Of a stretch of DNA of 64,000 nt, positions 10,394 to 18,866 are shown in pieces (the first letter of the stretch is position 1; each line of letters opens with the position of its first letter). Position numbers and translations under genes: made by a program. The notes beneath the pieces were generated by a model. It was given only the letters and a program-made list of their open reading frames with translations, was not told where the DNA came from and ran no database searches. Source of the stretch: Aurantiacibacter zhengii (GTDB lineage: Bacteria > Pseudomonadota > Alphaproteobacteria > Sphingomonadales > Sphingomonadaceae); assembly GCF_003584125.1 (NCBI RefSeq), contig NZ_QXFL01000003.1, positions 248,001-312,000 on the forward strand, given 5' to 3'.

Positions 10394-11395
10394 GTGAAAC
10401 GAATTCTGGGCAGCTTGCTTTTGATGGCCGGCGTTGCGGGCTGCACGACCGGTGCCTTAACGCCTGATGGTGATAGCTTCGTCTATCAGGGCAATCCCCT
10501 GATCCGCGACAGGCACACCGCCGACCCCGCCCCGCTGGTGGTGGGAGACACGCTGTACCTCTACGTCGGACACGACGAGGCGCGCGGCGACGAGATGTTC
10601 AACATCACCGAATGGCTCGCCTATTCGACGCGCGACATGCGCAAGTGGACGTTCCACGGCCCGATCATGCAGCCGACCGACTTCGCCTGGGCCTCGCGCG
10701 ATGCCTGGGCCAGCCAGGTCCACGAGAAGGATGGCCGATACTGGTTCTATACCGCGGTCGAGCATGACGAGGCGCAAGGCAGCCACGGCAAGGCCATTGG
10801 CGTCGCCGTGGCCGACAACCCGCTCGGCCCGTTCGAGGATGCCCTGGGCCGTGCCCTGGTAAGGAATGAAGACACCGACGGACCCCACCACTGGGATGAT
10901 ATCGACCCCACCGTGTGGACCGAGGACGATGGCACCAGCTACCTGTTCTGGGGCAACGCCAATCTCTACACCGCACAGCTGAACGACGACATGGTCAGCT
11001 TTGCAGAGTCCATCCGCCAGATCGAGATGCCCGACTTCGTTGAAGGCCCGTGGATATTCCGCCGCGGCGACATCTACTACCTCGCCTATGCCTCCATGAA
11101 CGAGGACCTGGGGCCCGACGAACGGATATCCTACGCCACCGCGCCCAGCATTCGGGGCCCGTGGACCTGGCGTGGAGAGATTACCGGAAGCGCGGCCAAC
11201 AGCTTCACCATTCATCCCGGCATCGCCCGCTTCAACGGCGAGTGGTACCTGTTCTATCACGTCGGAACGCTCACCGTGGGTGACCAGCCGGGCGGGCTGG
11301 GCCGGCGCGCGGTGGCGGTAGAGCGGCTGCACTTCGGCGATGACGGCCTGATCCTCCCGGTCGAGCAGACCGAGGCAGGCCTGTTCTCGAACTGA
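10394..11395 (+). CDS. GH43-family glycosidase, predicted lipoprotein (arabinofuranosidase/xylosidase type)
   Basis: A 333-residue five-bladed propeller enzyme expected to release arabinose or xylose from hemicellulose oligosaccharides. Residues 1-17 form a lipoprotein signal ending in VAGC, so the mature enzyme should be anchored in the envelope. The family triad can be placed: D44 in HTADPAP (base), D171 in DDIDPTVW (pKa modulator) and E217 in FVEGPW (acid). GTG 10394 is chosen for the GGAG eight bases upstream and because it gives the signal peptide directly. It heads the run GH43, AraD1-type, Gfo/Idh. Exact linkage specificity cannot be assigned. Confidence 0.88.
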   Translation: MKRILGSLLLMAGVAGCTTGALTPDGDSFVYQGNPLIRDRHTADPAPLVVGDTLYLYVGHDEARGDEMFNITEWLAYSTRDMRKWTFHGPIMQPTDFAWASRDAWASQVHEKDGRYWFYTAVEHDEAQGSHGKAIGVAVADNPLGPFEDALGRALVRNEDTDGPHHWDDIDPTVWTEDDGTSYLFWGNANLYTAQLNDDMVSFAESIRQIEMPDFVEGPWIFRRGDIYYLAYASMNEDLGPDERISYATAPSIRGPWTWRGEITGSAANSFTIHPGIARFNGEWYLFYHVGTLTVGDQPGGLGRRAVAVERLHFGDDGLILPVEQTEAGLFSN

Positions 11396-11414
11396 CACGC
11401 GAAGCCAGAAGAAA

Positions 11415-12422
11415 GTGAGTGAACAGATGGCTATGATCCTCATGCAGCGGCGTGCTCCGGATGGTGCGCGGCAGGTGCTCGCCACGATAGACGGCAAGAC
11501 GCGCGTCGTATCGGGCATGGAAAGCACGCGAGAACTGGCGGAAAATGCGATTGCCAAGGGCTGCGGCTTGCGAGAGGCCGTCGAAGCGGCCGGATTCGGC
11601 GACACGGTGGATCCCGAGGATGAGCTTGCGCAGGGGCGGCTGCTTTCGCCGATTGACCATCCCGATCCCGCTCACCTTACGCTGGCCGGAACCGGCCTCA
11701 CCCATCTGGGCAGCGCGGAGGGGAGGGACCGCATGCACAAGGCGGCTGCGACAGGCGATGCGACAGATTCCATGCGCATGTTCCTCGAAGGGCTGGAAGG
11801 CGGCAAGCCCGCAGCCGGTGCAATCGGGCAGCAGCCCGAATGGTTCTGGAAAGGCGATGGCCAGCACCTCGCCGCCCCGGATGCGCCCCTCGCCCGGCCT
11901 GCCTATGCCCGCGATGGCGGGGAGGAGCCGGAGATCGCCGGAATTTACATGATCGACCGCGAGGGTACTCCGCAACGCCTCGGGTATGCGCTGGCGAACG
12001 AATATTCCGATCACGTGACGGAAAAGCACAATTACCTTTGGCTTGCCCATTCGAAGCTGCGGCAGGCTTCGCTCGGGCCGGAACTGCTCGTGGGTGACCT
12101 GCCGGAGGATATCCGCGGCACCGCGAGAATCCGCCGCTCCGGCGAAGTGGCATGGGAGAAGCCGTTCCTGACTGGCGAAGCGAACATGGCGCACAGCATC
12201 GCCAACCTCGAGCACCATCATTTCAAATACGCGCTGTTCCGTCGTCCGGGCGACATCCATGTCCATTTCTTCGGAACCTCGACCGCCAGCTTCGCCGACG
12301 GTTTCGCAACGCAGGACGGAGACGTTTTCGAGATAGAGGCGCCGCCCTTTGCCTTGCCGCTGCGCAATGCGCTGTCTGGTGAAACGGAGACCGAGCGGAG
12401 GGTGGGGGTAAAGGCCCTGTGA
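11415..12422 (+). CDS. AraD1/GguC-type fumarylacetoacetase-fold dehydratase
   Basis: A 335-residue protein of the AraD1 (GguC-like) branch of the FAH superfamily. By position it should remove water from 2-keto-3-deoxy-L-arabonate to give 2-oxoglutarate semialdehyde. The C-terminal half contains the conserved stretch LANEYSDHVTEKHNYLWLAH and the late GDIHVHFFGTS typical of this group. The start at 11415 lies 20 bases after the GH43 stop, and its stop overlaps the GTG of the next gene by four bases, so the three genes are co-transcribed. Biochemistry for GguC-like proteins is limited, so the reaction is inferred from context. Confidence 0.75.
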   Translation: MSEQMAMILMQRRAPDGARQVLATIDGKTRVVSGMESTRELAENAIAKGCGLREAVEAAGFGDTVDPEDELAQGRLLSPIDHPDPAHLTLAGTGLTHLGSAEGRDRMHKAAATGDATDSMRMFLEGLEGGKPAAGAIGQQPEWFWKGDGQHLAAPDAPLARPAYARDGGEEPEIAGIYMIDREGTPQRLGYALANEYSDHVTEKHNYLWLAHSKLRQASLGPELLVGDLPEDIRGTARIRRSGEVAWEKPFLTGEANMAHSIANLEHHHFKYALFRRPGDIHVHFFGTSTASFADGFATQDGDVFEIEAPPFALPLRNALSGETETERRVGVKAL

Positions 12423-13342
12423 CCACCCGGCTGGCCATCGTCGGTCTGGGCAAGATCGCCCGCGACCAGCACCTGCCCGCAATCGGGCAGTGCGATGCTT
12501 TCGCGCTGGCGGCCACGGTCGATCCGGTTGGCACCGGCCTGGACGGGGCCGCGCATTTTCCCGATCTCTCCGCCCTTCTCGACAGCGATACATCGGTCGA
12601 TGCCGTGGCTGTCTGCTCGCCGCCGCAATTGCGGTACGGGCTGGCAAAGCAGGCGCTCGAGGCGGGCAAGCACGTCCTGCTCGAAAAGCCGCCCTGTGCC
12701 ACCCTTTCCGAAGCACGGACGCTGATCGACATCGCCGAAGATCGCGGTTGCACGCTGTTTGCGGCGTGGCATTCGCGCTTCGCTGCAGGTGTCGCTCCGG
12801 CGCGGAATTGGCTGCAGGGCAAGGCCATCACCTCGGTCTCTATCGACTGGCGCGAAGACGTGCGCGTCTGGCACCCGGGGCAGGCATGGATTTTCGAAGC
12901 CGGCGGTTTCGGCGTGTTCGATCCGGCGATCAACGCCCTGTCCATCGCCACCGCCATCCTGCCGCGCCCGCTGATGGTGCTGGGCGGCGAACTGGAAGTC
13001 CCCAGCAACCGCGCCGCACCCATCGCGGGGCACCTCGACATGCAAGACAGCGCGGGCGTGCCGGTCCGCATGGTCATGGATTTCCTGAAGGAAGGCCCGC
13101 AATCGTGGGATATCGTCGTCAACACCGATGCCGGAAAGCTCGTGCTATCCGAAGGTGGCCGGGTGCTCGAGACCCCTGCCGGTCGCCAAGAGGGTGAGGA
13201 TCGCGAGTACGCCGGTATTTACGCCGCCTTTGCCGATGCCATCGCGGCCAGCCGCAGCGACACCGATCTGGCACCGCTGCGGCTGGTTGCCGACGCTTTC
13301 ATGCGGGCGGGAAGCACGCCCGCTGCGGAATTCCACGAATAA
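12419..13342 (+). CDS. Gfo/Idh/MocA oxidoreductase, probably L-arabinose (aldose) 1-dehydrogenase
   Basis: A 307-residue NAD(P)-dependent dehydrogenase. The N-terminal Rossmann fold begins LAIVGLGKIARDQHLPA, and the signature EKPP near residue 92 carries the usual active-site lysine of the family. The short length and opening resemble the L-arabinose/D-galactose 1-dehydrogenases, which make aldonolactones. This would be the first step of the oxidative arabinose route, whose dehydratase and AraD1-type steps are neighbours. The GTG overlaps the preceding TGA (GTGA), indicating translational coupling. No signal peptide; cytoplasmic. Confidence 0.8.
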   Translation: MTTRLAIVGLGKIARDQHLPAIGQCDAFALAATVDPVGTGLDGAAHFPDLSALLDSDTSVDAVAVCSPPQLRYGLAKQALEAGKHVLLEKPPCATLSEARTLIDIAEDRGCTLFAAWHSRFAAGVAPARNWLQGKAITSVSIDWREDVRVWHPGQAWIFEAGGFGVFDPAINALSIATAILPRPLMVLGGELEVPSNRAAPIAGHLDMQDSAGVPVRMVMDFLKEGPQSWDIVVNTDAGKLVLSEGGRVLETPAGRQEGEDREYAGIYAAFADAIAASRSDTDLAPLRLVADAFMRAGSTPAAEFHE

Positions 13343-13351
13343 ACGAGGCGG

Positions 13352-14518
13352 CTAGTCCGCCCGGTCTGCCTCCAGGTTCTCGGGCGTTATCGCGACGCGG
13401 TAGATCATGTGGTGACGATAGGTCTCGCCCGGCTCGAGCCGGGCGCTGGGAAAGTTCGCCTGGTTCGGCGCGTCGGGAAAGGTCTGCGGCTCCAGCGCGA
13501 TCCCGTCTCCCATGCGGTAGACCGTGTCGTTCTTGCCCACGAGAGTCCCGTCGAGGAAATTGCCCGAATAGAACTGGATTCCCGGCTCGGTGGTCAACAC
13601 GTCCAGCACCCGGCCAGACGCGGGATGGACCAGCCGCGCGGCCAGTTCCGGCTGCGCTGTGCGTCCCTTGTCGAGCGCGAAGTTGTGATCGTAGCCGCGG
13701 CCGATAACGATTTGCGGATTGCTGCCATCGCGCAGGCCATCCTCCACCCGGCGGGGCTGGCGGAAATCGAAGACCGTCCCTGCGACCGGAGCAAGTTCAC
13801 CGGTCGGGATGAGTGTCTCGTCCACCGGTGTGAAGCTTTCGGCGGGGATCATCAGCCAGTGATCCATCGCGCCTTGCGGCGCTCCCACCCCGGCGAGATT
13901 GAAGATCGCGTGATTGGTCATGTTGACGATGGTCGGCGCATCGCTCGTCGCCTCGAACAGGATGCCGAGATCGCCGCCGTCGTCTAGGGTGTAAGTCACG
14001 CGGGCGGTCAGGTTGCCGGGATAGCCCTGGTCGCCATCCGGGCTTTGCAGTTCCATCACCACGCGCGAGACGGGGCCGCTCTCGACCTCCACTATTCGCC
14101 ATACCCGCTTGTCGAACCCGTCCGCGCCGCCATGCAGCGAATTGGCGCTGTCGTTCTGTGAAAGCTGGTAGGATTGCCCGTCCAGCGCAAAGCGGCCCCC
14201 CGCGATGCGGTTGGCATAGCGGCCCACGGTCACGCCAAAGTAGTTCGGGTGTGTCTCGTAATCCGCGGTCTCGTCATAGCCCAGCGTGATGTCCACGGGC
14301 CTGCCATCGCGGTCCGGCGCGGTGAACGATTGCAGGGTCGCGCCATAGGTCAGCACCCTGGCAGACACCCCCGCAGCATTGGACAGGGTCACTGCCTCCA
14401 CCTTCGTCCCGTCGCGAAGCTCGCCAGCCTCGCTCCGCTCCGCATCCGCGGCCTGGCCCGGCACCGCCGCCGTCAATCCTACTATCATCGTCATCAGCCC
14501 GATTGCGCCTCTCTTCAT
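13352..14518 (-). CDS. galM: Aldose 1-epimerase, predicted exported
   Basis: A 388-residue mutarotase interconverting alpha and beta anomers of free aldoses. A signal peptide covers about residues 1-23 (ends PGQAADA), so it should act in the periplasm on sugars released there. The fold signatures are present: GRYANRIAGG, NSLHGG, the catalytic His in NMTNHAIFNL and the catalytic Glu in ALEPQTFPDAPN. It is transcribed away from the GH51 gene, with the perfect palindrome at 14550 between them, 31 bases from this start. It converges on the sugar dehydrogenase with a 9-base gap. Confidence 0.93.
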   Translation of the reverse strand: MKRGAIGLMTMIVGLTAAVPGQAADAERSEAGELRDGTKVEAVTLSNAAGVSARVLTYGATLQSFTAPDRDGRPVDITLGYDETADYETHPNYFGVTVGRYANRIAGGRFALDGQSYQLSQNDSANSLHGGADGFDKRVWRIVEVESGPVSRVVMELQSPDGDQGYPGNLTARVTYTLDDGGDLGILFEATSDAPTIVNMTNHAIFNLAGVGAPQGAMDHWLMIPAESFTPVDETLIPTGELAPVAGTVFDFRQPRRVEDGLRDGSNPQIVIGRGYDHNFALDKGRTAQPELAARLVHPASGRVLDVLTTEPGIQFYSGNFLDGTLVGKNDTVYRMGDGIALEPQTFPDAPNQANFPSARLEPGETYRHHMIYRVAITPENLEADRAD

Positions 14519-14549
14519 CGTTTTTTCCTCCCGGATGTGTCCATCTCCT

Positions 14550-14562
14550 TTTGTCGGACAAA
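14550..14562. promoter_or_regulatory. Palindromic GntR/FadR-type operator (perfect copy)
   Basis: TTTGTCGGACAAA is a perfect 6+1+6 inverted repeat between the divergent epimerase and arabinofuranosidase genes. Its left arm and centre (TTTGTCGGA) match the two imperfect sites at 7647 and 10353. The form, a short palindrome with GTC/GAC arms, is like operators of FadR-subfamily GntR proteins. It is the best available consensus for this second regulon. Confidence 0.62.
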
Positions 14563-14633
14563 TTACCGCTTGCCTAGCCCGTCAGGGCGGTGGCAGGGTC
14601 CGGGCAATGAAAAAAGATAGGTAGGGGGTGCCG

Positions 14634-16163
14634 GTGAAGGCAGCAATCTGTTCGCTTCTTGGGGTGCTCTCGCTCGGCATCATGGCTACGCCTGCCAGTG
14701 CGCAAACCGTTGTTTCCATTGAGCGAGAGGCGGAGATCGGCACGATCGAGCCGGAGGTCTACAGCCAGTTCCTGGAGCATCTGGGCGGGCAGGTCTATGG
14801 CGGCTTGTGGGTGGGCGAGGATAGCGACATCGCCAACACCCACGGCGTGCGCGACGACGTGTTTGCCGCGCTCCAGGCCTTGCAGGTTCCTGCCATTCGC
14901 TGGCCGGGCGGCTGCTACGCCGACCTTTACCACTGGCGCGACGGCGTGGGGGAGCGAACCCCGCGCGAGAACATGGCCTGGGGCGGCACCGAGGAGCCCA
15001 ATACGTTCGGCACGCACGAGTTCTTCAACCTGGCCGAGCGGCTGGGAGCCAAGACCTATCTTAACGTCAACCTCGGCAGCGGCACGGTGGAGGAAGCGGC
15101 CGACTGGCTCGAATACATCACCGGCACGGGCGAGACCGCGCTGGCGCAGGAAAGGCGCGCCAACGGTCGCAGTGAGCCATGGACGATCGATTACCTGTCG
15201 ATCGGCAACGAGACCTGGGGCTGCGGCGGACGGATGCGGCCGGATTATTACGCCGATCTCTACACGCATTGGGCAAGCTTCATGTTCGCCGACGAACAGA
15301 AGCCGGTGATGATCGTCGCCGGCCCGCATGACGGCAATATCGAATTCGCCGACGAAGTGCTGGATCACCCGATGATCGGCGACGTTTCCAGCGGCATCTC
15401 GCTGCACTTCTACACCCTGCCGACCAGCGACTGGTCAGCGAAGGGCGCAGCCATCGGCTTTCCCGAAAGCGAATGGGCTTCGGCCCTTGAACGCACGCTG
15501 CGGATGGACGGACTGATCGAGCAGACCCTGGGCGTCATCGACGCGCACGACCACCTGGGTGAAGACTACGGCCTTTACGTCGACGAATGGGGAATGTGGG
15601 TCGACGAGACCGAGGGCAAGTCCTCCCTATGGCAGCAGAACACAATGCGCGATGCGGTGGTCGCCGCGCTCAACCTCAACATCTTTCACAAGCATGCCGA
15701 CCGGGTGCCGATGACCAACATCGCGCAGATGGTGAATGTCCTGCAGGCGATGATCCTTACAGAAGGCGAGGACATGGTGCTGACACCGACATACCACGTC
15801 TACGAGATGTTCACGCCGTTCCACGGAGCTACCTCGCTGCCCGTGGAACTGGACGGTCCGGACTACCGATACGGTGACATCGCCTTTCCTGCCCTGTCGG
15901 CTTCGGCTGCGCGCATGGCGGATGGAAGCCTGGCCGTGGCCTTGGTCAACGCCGATCCAAACAGCGATCACGCTGTAACCCTCGAACGTGCCGGTGCCCG
16001 CAGCGTCTCTGGCAGAGTGCTGACGGGGGACGCGATGGATGCCCACAACACGGTGGCACAGCCCGGCCGCGTCGCTCCGCAGCCAGCGGAGATCCGGGTC
16101 GATGGCGACCGCCTCACCGCAAGCCTGCCGGCGAGGTCGGTTTCAGTCTGGATCATCAAGTAA
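14634..16163 (+). CDS. GH51 alpha-L-arabinofuranosidase, exported
   Basis: A 509-residue enzyme that removes arabinofuranose side chains from arabinoxylan or arabinan fragments. A signal peptide ends near ATPASAQ (residue 24). Catalytic residues are placed at E193 in SIGNETWGCGG (acid/base) and E318 in YVDEWG (nucleophile), followed by the C-terminal beta-sandwich common to GH51. GTG 14634 is chosen for the G-rich ribosome site about seven bases upstream; GTG 14628 would add two residues. The esterase gene follows 25 bases later. Most GH51 enzymes are cytoplasmic, but this one should work in the periplasm or outside the cell. Confidence 0.92.
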   Translation: MKAAICSLLGVLSLGIMATPASAQTVVSIEREAEIGTIEPEVYSQFLEHLGGQVYGGLWVGEDSDIANTHGVRDDVFAALQALQVPAIRWPGGCYADLYHWRDGVGERTPRENMAWGGTEEPNTFGTHEFFNLAERLGAKTYLNVNLGSGTVEEAADWLEYITGTGETALAQERRANGRSEPWTIDYLSIGNETWGCGGRMRPDYYADLYTHWASFMFADEQKPVMIVAGPHDGNIEFADEVLDHPMIGDVSSGISLHFYTLPTSDWSAKGAAIGFPESEWASALERTLRMDGLIEQTLGVIDAHDHLGEDYGLYVDEWGMWVDETEGKSSLWQQNTMRDAVVAALNLNIFHKHADRVPMTNIAQMVNVLQAMILTEGEDMVLTPTYHVYEMFTPFHGATSLPVELDGPDYRYGDIAFPALSASAARMADGSLAVALVNADPNSDHAVTLERAGARSVSGRVLTGDAMDAHNTVAQPGRVAPQPAEIRVDGDRLTASLPARSVSVWIIK

Positions 16164-16188
16164 GAATTGCCCTCACGGAGAATATGTC

Positions 16189-17097
16189 ATGAAAGACACG
16201 ATCCTTGCCATGTCCTGTTTCTGTCTCGCGGGTTTTGCGCCGCTTCCCGCTGCGGCGCAGGATGGCACGATGTACCCGATGGAAGCTCCTGCGGAGCCCG
16301 AGGCCATACCGCTCGGGACCGGCGGCGTAGACGGCCAGCACGCGCAGGAAAGCTGGTTTCGCCAGTGGGGCGATCCGATGGCGCGCAACATCATCACCGC
16401 TACCCTCACACCCTTCCTGCCCGATCCTGCCATTGCCAACGGCGCAGCCGTGATCGTTGCGCCCGGCGGAGGGTTCCGCTGGCTCTCCATGGGTAACGAG
16501 GGGTGGGAAGTGGCCGAGGCCCTGAACGAGAGAGGTATTGCGGCTTTCGTGCTCAAATACCGCCTCTACCCCACCGCCACGACGCTCGAGGGTTTCGAGC
16601 AGGAAATGAATCGCAGTTTCGAAGCTGCCTCGGATGGCGACGCGCCCGATCCCCGGGCGGACCGGGATCTGTCCGACCAGCTCGCCGATGCCGAAGCGGC
16701 CTATCGGCTGATTGTCTCGCGCGCGGCAGAATGGAACATCGATACCGATCGCCTGGGCATGATGGGCTTCTCCGCCGGGGCGGGCCTGACGATGCACGCC
16801 ACGCTTCATTCCGACACGATGGACCTCCATTTCATTGCGCCGATCTATGGCGGAATGGGAGCTGTGGAGGTGCCGGAGGATGCCCCGCCGATGTTCGTGG
16901 CGATTGCCGCGGACGATTTCCTCTATGGCGGCAAGGCCGACCTGATCACCTCGTGGTACGAAGCGGGCAAGCCGGTGGAATTTCACCTGTACCAGAACGG
17001 CGGCCACGGCTTTGGCCTGGGCAACCCCGACAGGACGAGCAATCGCTGGTTCGACGCGTTCCTGTACTGGCTCGAGGTGAACGGGTTCACTGGATAA
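16189..17097 (+). CDS. Exported alpha/beta-hydrolase, probable acetyl/xylan esterase
   Basis: A 302-residue serine hydrolase with a signal peptide ending at about residue 24 (PLPAAAQ). An oxyanion-type stretch APGGGFRW is followed by the nucleophile elbow GFSAG (S195), an acidic ADDF segment and a histidine in NGGHGFG, giving a full triad. The arrangement resembles BD-FAE/Aes-like carbohydrate esterases, which remove acetyl groups from xylan or xylo-oligosaccharides. GGAG lies nine bases before ATG 16189, just downstream of the GH51 gene, so they form a pair. Substrate is inferred from the neighbours. Confidence 0.8.
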   Translation: MKDTILAMSCFCLAGFAPLPAAAQDGTMYPMEAPAEPEAIPLGTGGVDGQHAQESWFRQWGDPMARNIITATLTPFLPDPAIANGAAVIVAPGGGFRWLSMGNEGWEVAEALNERGIAAFVLKYRLYPTATTLEGFEQEMNRSFEAASDGDAPDPRADRDLSDQLADAEAAYRLIVSRAAEWNIDTDRLGMMGFSAGAGLTMHATLHSDTMDLHFIAPIYGGMGAVEVPEDAPPMFVAIAADDFLYGGKADLITSWYEAGKPVEFHLYQNGGHGFGLGNPDRTSNRWFDAFLYWLEVNGFTG

Positions 17098-17102
17098 AGG
17101 GC

Positions 17103-17142
17103 AAAAAAATGGCGGAGGATCGCACTACGATCCCCCGCCATT
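17103..17142 (-). terminator. Rho-independent terminator of the aldehyde dehydrogenase gene
   Basis: On the minus strand a stem of about 14 base pairs (AATGGCGGGGGATCG pairing with CGATCCTCCGCCATT, with one G-T pair) encloses a five-base loop and runs straight into seven T. It starts about 20 bases after the stop of the 17164 gene. On the plus strand the hairpin follows the esterase stop but lacks a T tract, so it is mainly a minus-strand terminator. Confidence 0.85.
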
Positions 17143-17163
17143 GGCAATCAATTCAATTGCGGG

Positions 17164-18729
17164 TCAGGCGCGATAGTCCCCATCGACGCGCACCAGATAG
17201 CCGGGATTCTCGCTCCGCAGGGCCGAAGGCAGCAGGCTTTCGGGCATGTCCTGATAGGAGACCGGGCGCAGGAAACGCTCGATAGCAAGGGTGCCGACAG
17301 AGGTGCTGCGACCGTCGGACGTGGCCGGGAACGGTCCGCCGTGCACCATGGCATGGGTGACATCGACGCCAGTCGGCCAGCTATTGGCGATGATGCGTCC
17401 GGCAAGCTGTTCGAGGACCGGCATGAGCATGGCGGCGTCTTCGTGATCCGCCTCGTTCATGTGCAGCGTGGTGGTCAGCTGCCCTTCCAGGCCAGAAAGG
17501 ACCTGCTTCACCTGGGCCAGATCCTCGCACTGGATGACGATGGACGAGGGGCCGAAGACTTCTTCCTCGAAACCCTTGTCGGCCAGGAATGCGTCGGCAG
17601 AAACCGTAAAGACCTGCGCCTGGCCGCAAGTGCCCGGTGCCTCCTCGCCCATGCCGAGCAATTCTGCGCCGGTGCGCTGGGCAAGGCGTGATGCGCCTTC
17701 CGTATAGGCCTTGTGAATGCCGGTGGTCAGCATTGTCTGTCCGCCCACCGATTTCAGCTCTTCCTTAGCAGCCGCAAGGAAGCGGTCGAGAGCGTCGCCT
17801 TTCACGGCCAGGACGATACCGGGATTGGTACAGAACTGGCCTGCACCCAGGGAAAGCGAACCGACATAGGCCTTCGCGAGGTCTTCGGCAGCGTCAGCCA
17901 GCCGCGCGGGCATCAGGGTGACGGGATTGATACTGCTCATTTCGGCATAGACCGGGATCGGCACGTCGCGGGCGGCGGCGTGCTGCATCAGGGCGAGCCC
18001 GCCTCCGCGCGAGCCGGTGAAGCCGACCGCTGCGATGCGCGGATCGGTGACCAGCGCCTCGCCCAGCGAATTCTCGGTGCCGTTGAGAAGCGAGAAGGTG
18101 CCGGCAGGCAATCCCGCTTCGGCCACCGCTTCAGTGATCGCCTGCGCCACCAGCTCGCTGGTACCGGGATGGGCCGGATGGCCCTTCACGACAACGCAGC
18201 ATCCTGCGGCAAAGGCGGACGCGGTGTCGCCGCCCGCAACCGAGAAGGCGAGCGGAAAGTTCGACGCCCCGAACACGGCGACCGGGCCGAGCGGGATCAT
18301 ACGCAGCCGCAGGTCGGGCTTGGGCGGGGTGCGGTCGGCATCGGCGTGATCGATGCGCAGCTGTTGCCAGCCGCCGTTCTCGACCTCTGCCGCGAACAGG
18401 CGCAACTGGCCAACCGTACGGCCGCGCTCCCCGTTCAGCCGCGCCTCCGGCAATCCGCTTTCCTTCATGGCGCGCTGCGTCAGCGTGTCGCCCAGCGCAT
18501 CGATCTTGTCGGCGACCAGACGCAGAAATGCGGCGCGCTCGGCCAGGGGGCGGGATGAAAAATCGTTCTGCGCATCGGCAGCGGCGGCGCAGGCGTCGGA
18601 CACGTCCTGCGCGCTGGCTGCGGCAAACGATTCGCCGAACGCCTCTCCGCTCTGGGCATCGCGGGCCTGGAAGGTACTGGTGCCCTTACGCCGCTCTCCT
18701 GCGATGAAATTTTCGCCAGTGATGGTCAT
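17164..18729 (-). CDS. xylA: Alpha-ketoglutaric semialdehyde dehydrogenase (NADP-type aldehyde dehydrogenase)
   Basis: A 521-residue aldehyde dehydrogenase that should oxidise 2-oxoglutarate semialdehyde to 2-oxoglutarate, the last Weimberg step for both xylose and arabinose. The start MTITGENFIAGE and the motif FGASNFPLAFSVAGGDTASA match the KGSADH branch. The general base is E263 in YAEMSSINP and the nucleophile C300 in GAGQFCTNPG. ATG 18729 is preceded by GGAGAG; longer readings lack a ribosome site. An operator at 18812 sits between this gene and the divergent transporter. The symbol follows Caulobacter usage, where XylA is this enzyme and not xylose isomerase. It is the only such dehydrogenase in the window. 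Confidence 0.9.
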   Translation of the reverse strand: MTITGENFIAGERRKGTSTFQARDAQSGEAFGESFAAASAQDVSDACAAAADAQNDFSSRPLAERAAFLRLVADKIDALGDTLTQRAMKESGLPEARLNGERGRTVGQLRLFAAEVENGGWQQLRIDHADADRTPPKPDLRLRMIPLGPVAVFGASNFPLAFSVAGGDTASAFAAGCCVVVKGHPAHPGTSELVAQAITEAVAEAGLPAGTFSLLNGTENSLGEALVTDPRIAAVGFTGSRGGGLALMQHAAARDVPIPVYAEMSSINPVTLMPARLADAAEDLAKAYVGSLSLGAGQFCTNPGIVLAVKGDALDRFLAAAKEELKSVGGQTMLTTGIHKAYTEGASRLAQRTGAELLGMGEEAPGTCGQAQVFTVSADAFLADKGFEEEVFGPSSIVIQCEDLAQVKQVLSGLEGQLTTTLHMNEADHEDAAMLMPVLEQLAGRIIANSWPTGVDVTHAMVHGGPFPATSDGRSTSVGTLAIERFLRPVSYQDMPESLLPSALRSENPGYLVRVDGDYRA

Positions 18730-18811
18730 TCGTTCTCTCCTGTGAATATCTGGGCTGCCCCTTTGTAAGGGCAATGCAAACGCCGCTTGCACGAAGCAGC
18801 TTTTCCGTCTT

Positions 18812-18825
18812 AGGTAGCGCTACCA
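18812..18825. promoter_or_regulatory. LacI-type operator between semialdehyde dehydrogenase and sugar porter
   Basis: AGGTAGCGCTACCA, one base from the perfect palindrome TGGTAGCGCTACCA seen at 37255. It is 83 bases from the dehydrogenase start and about 40 from the transporter start, so one site can control both. The sequence closely resembles the operator described for the LacI-family XylR regulon of Caulobacter. Confidence 0.8.
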
Positions 18826-18866
18826 TAAATAACCGGTGTTGCAACCGGATGGCAGGGAGCGGAAAT

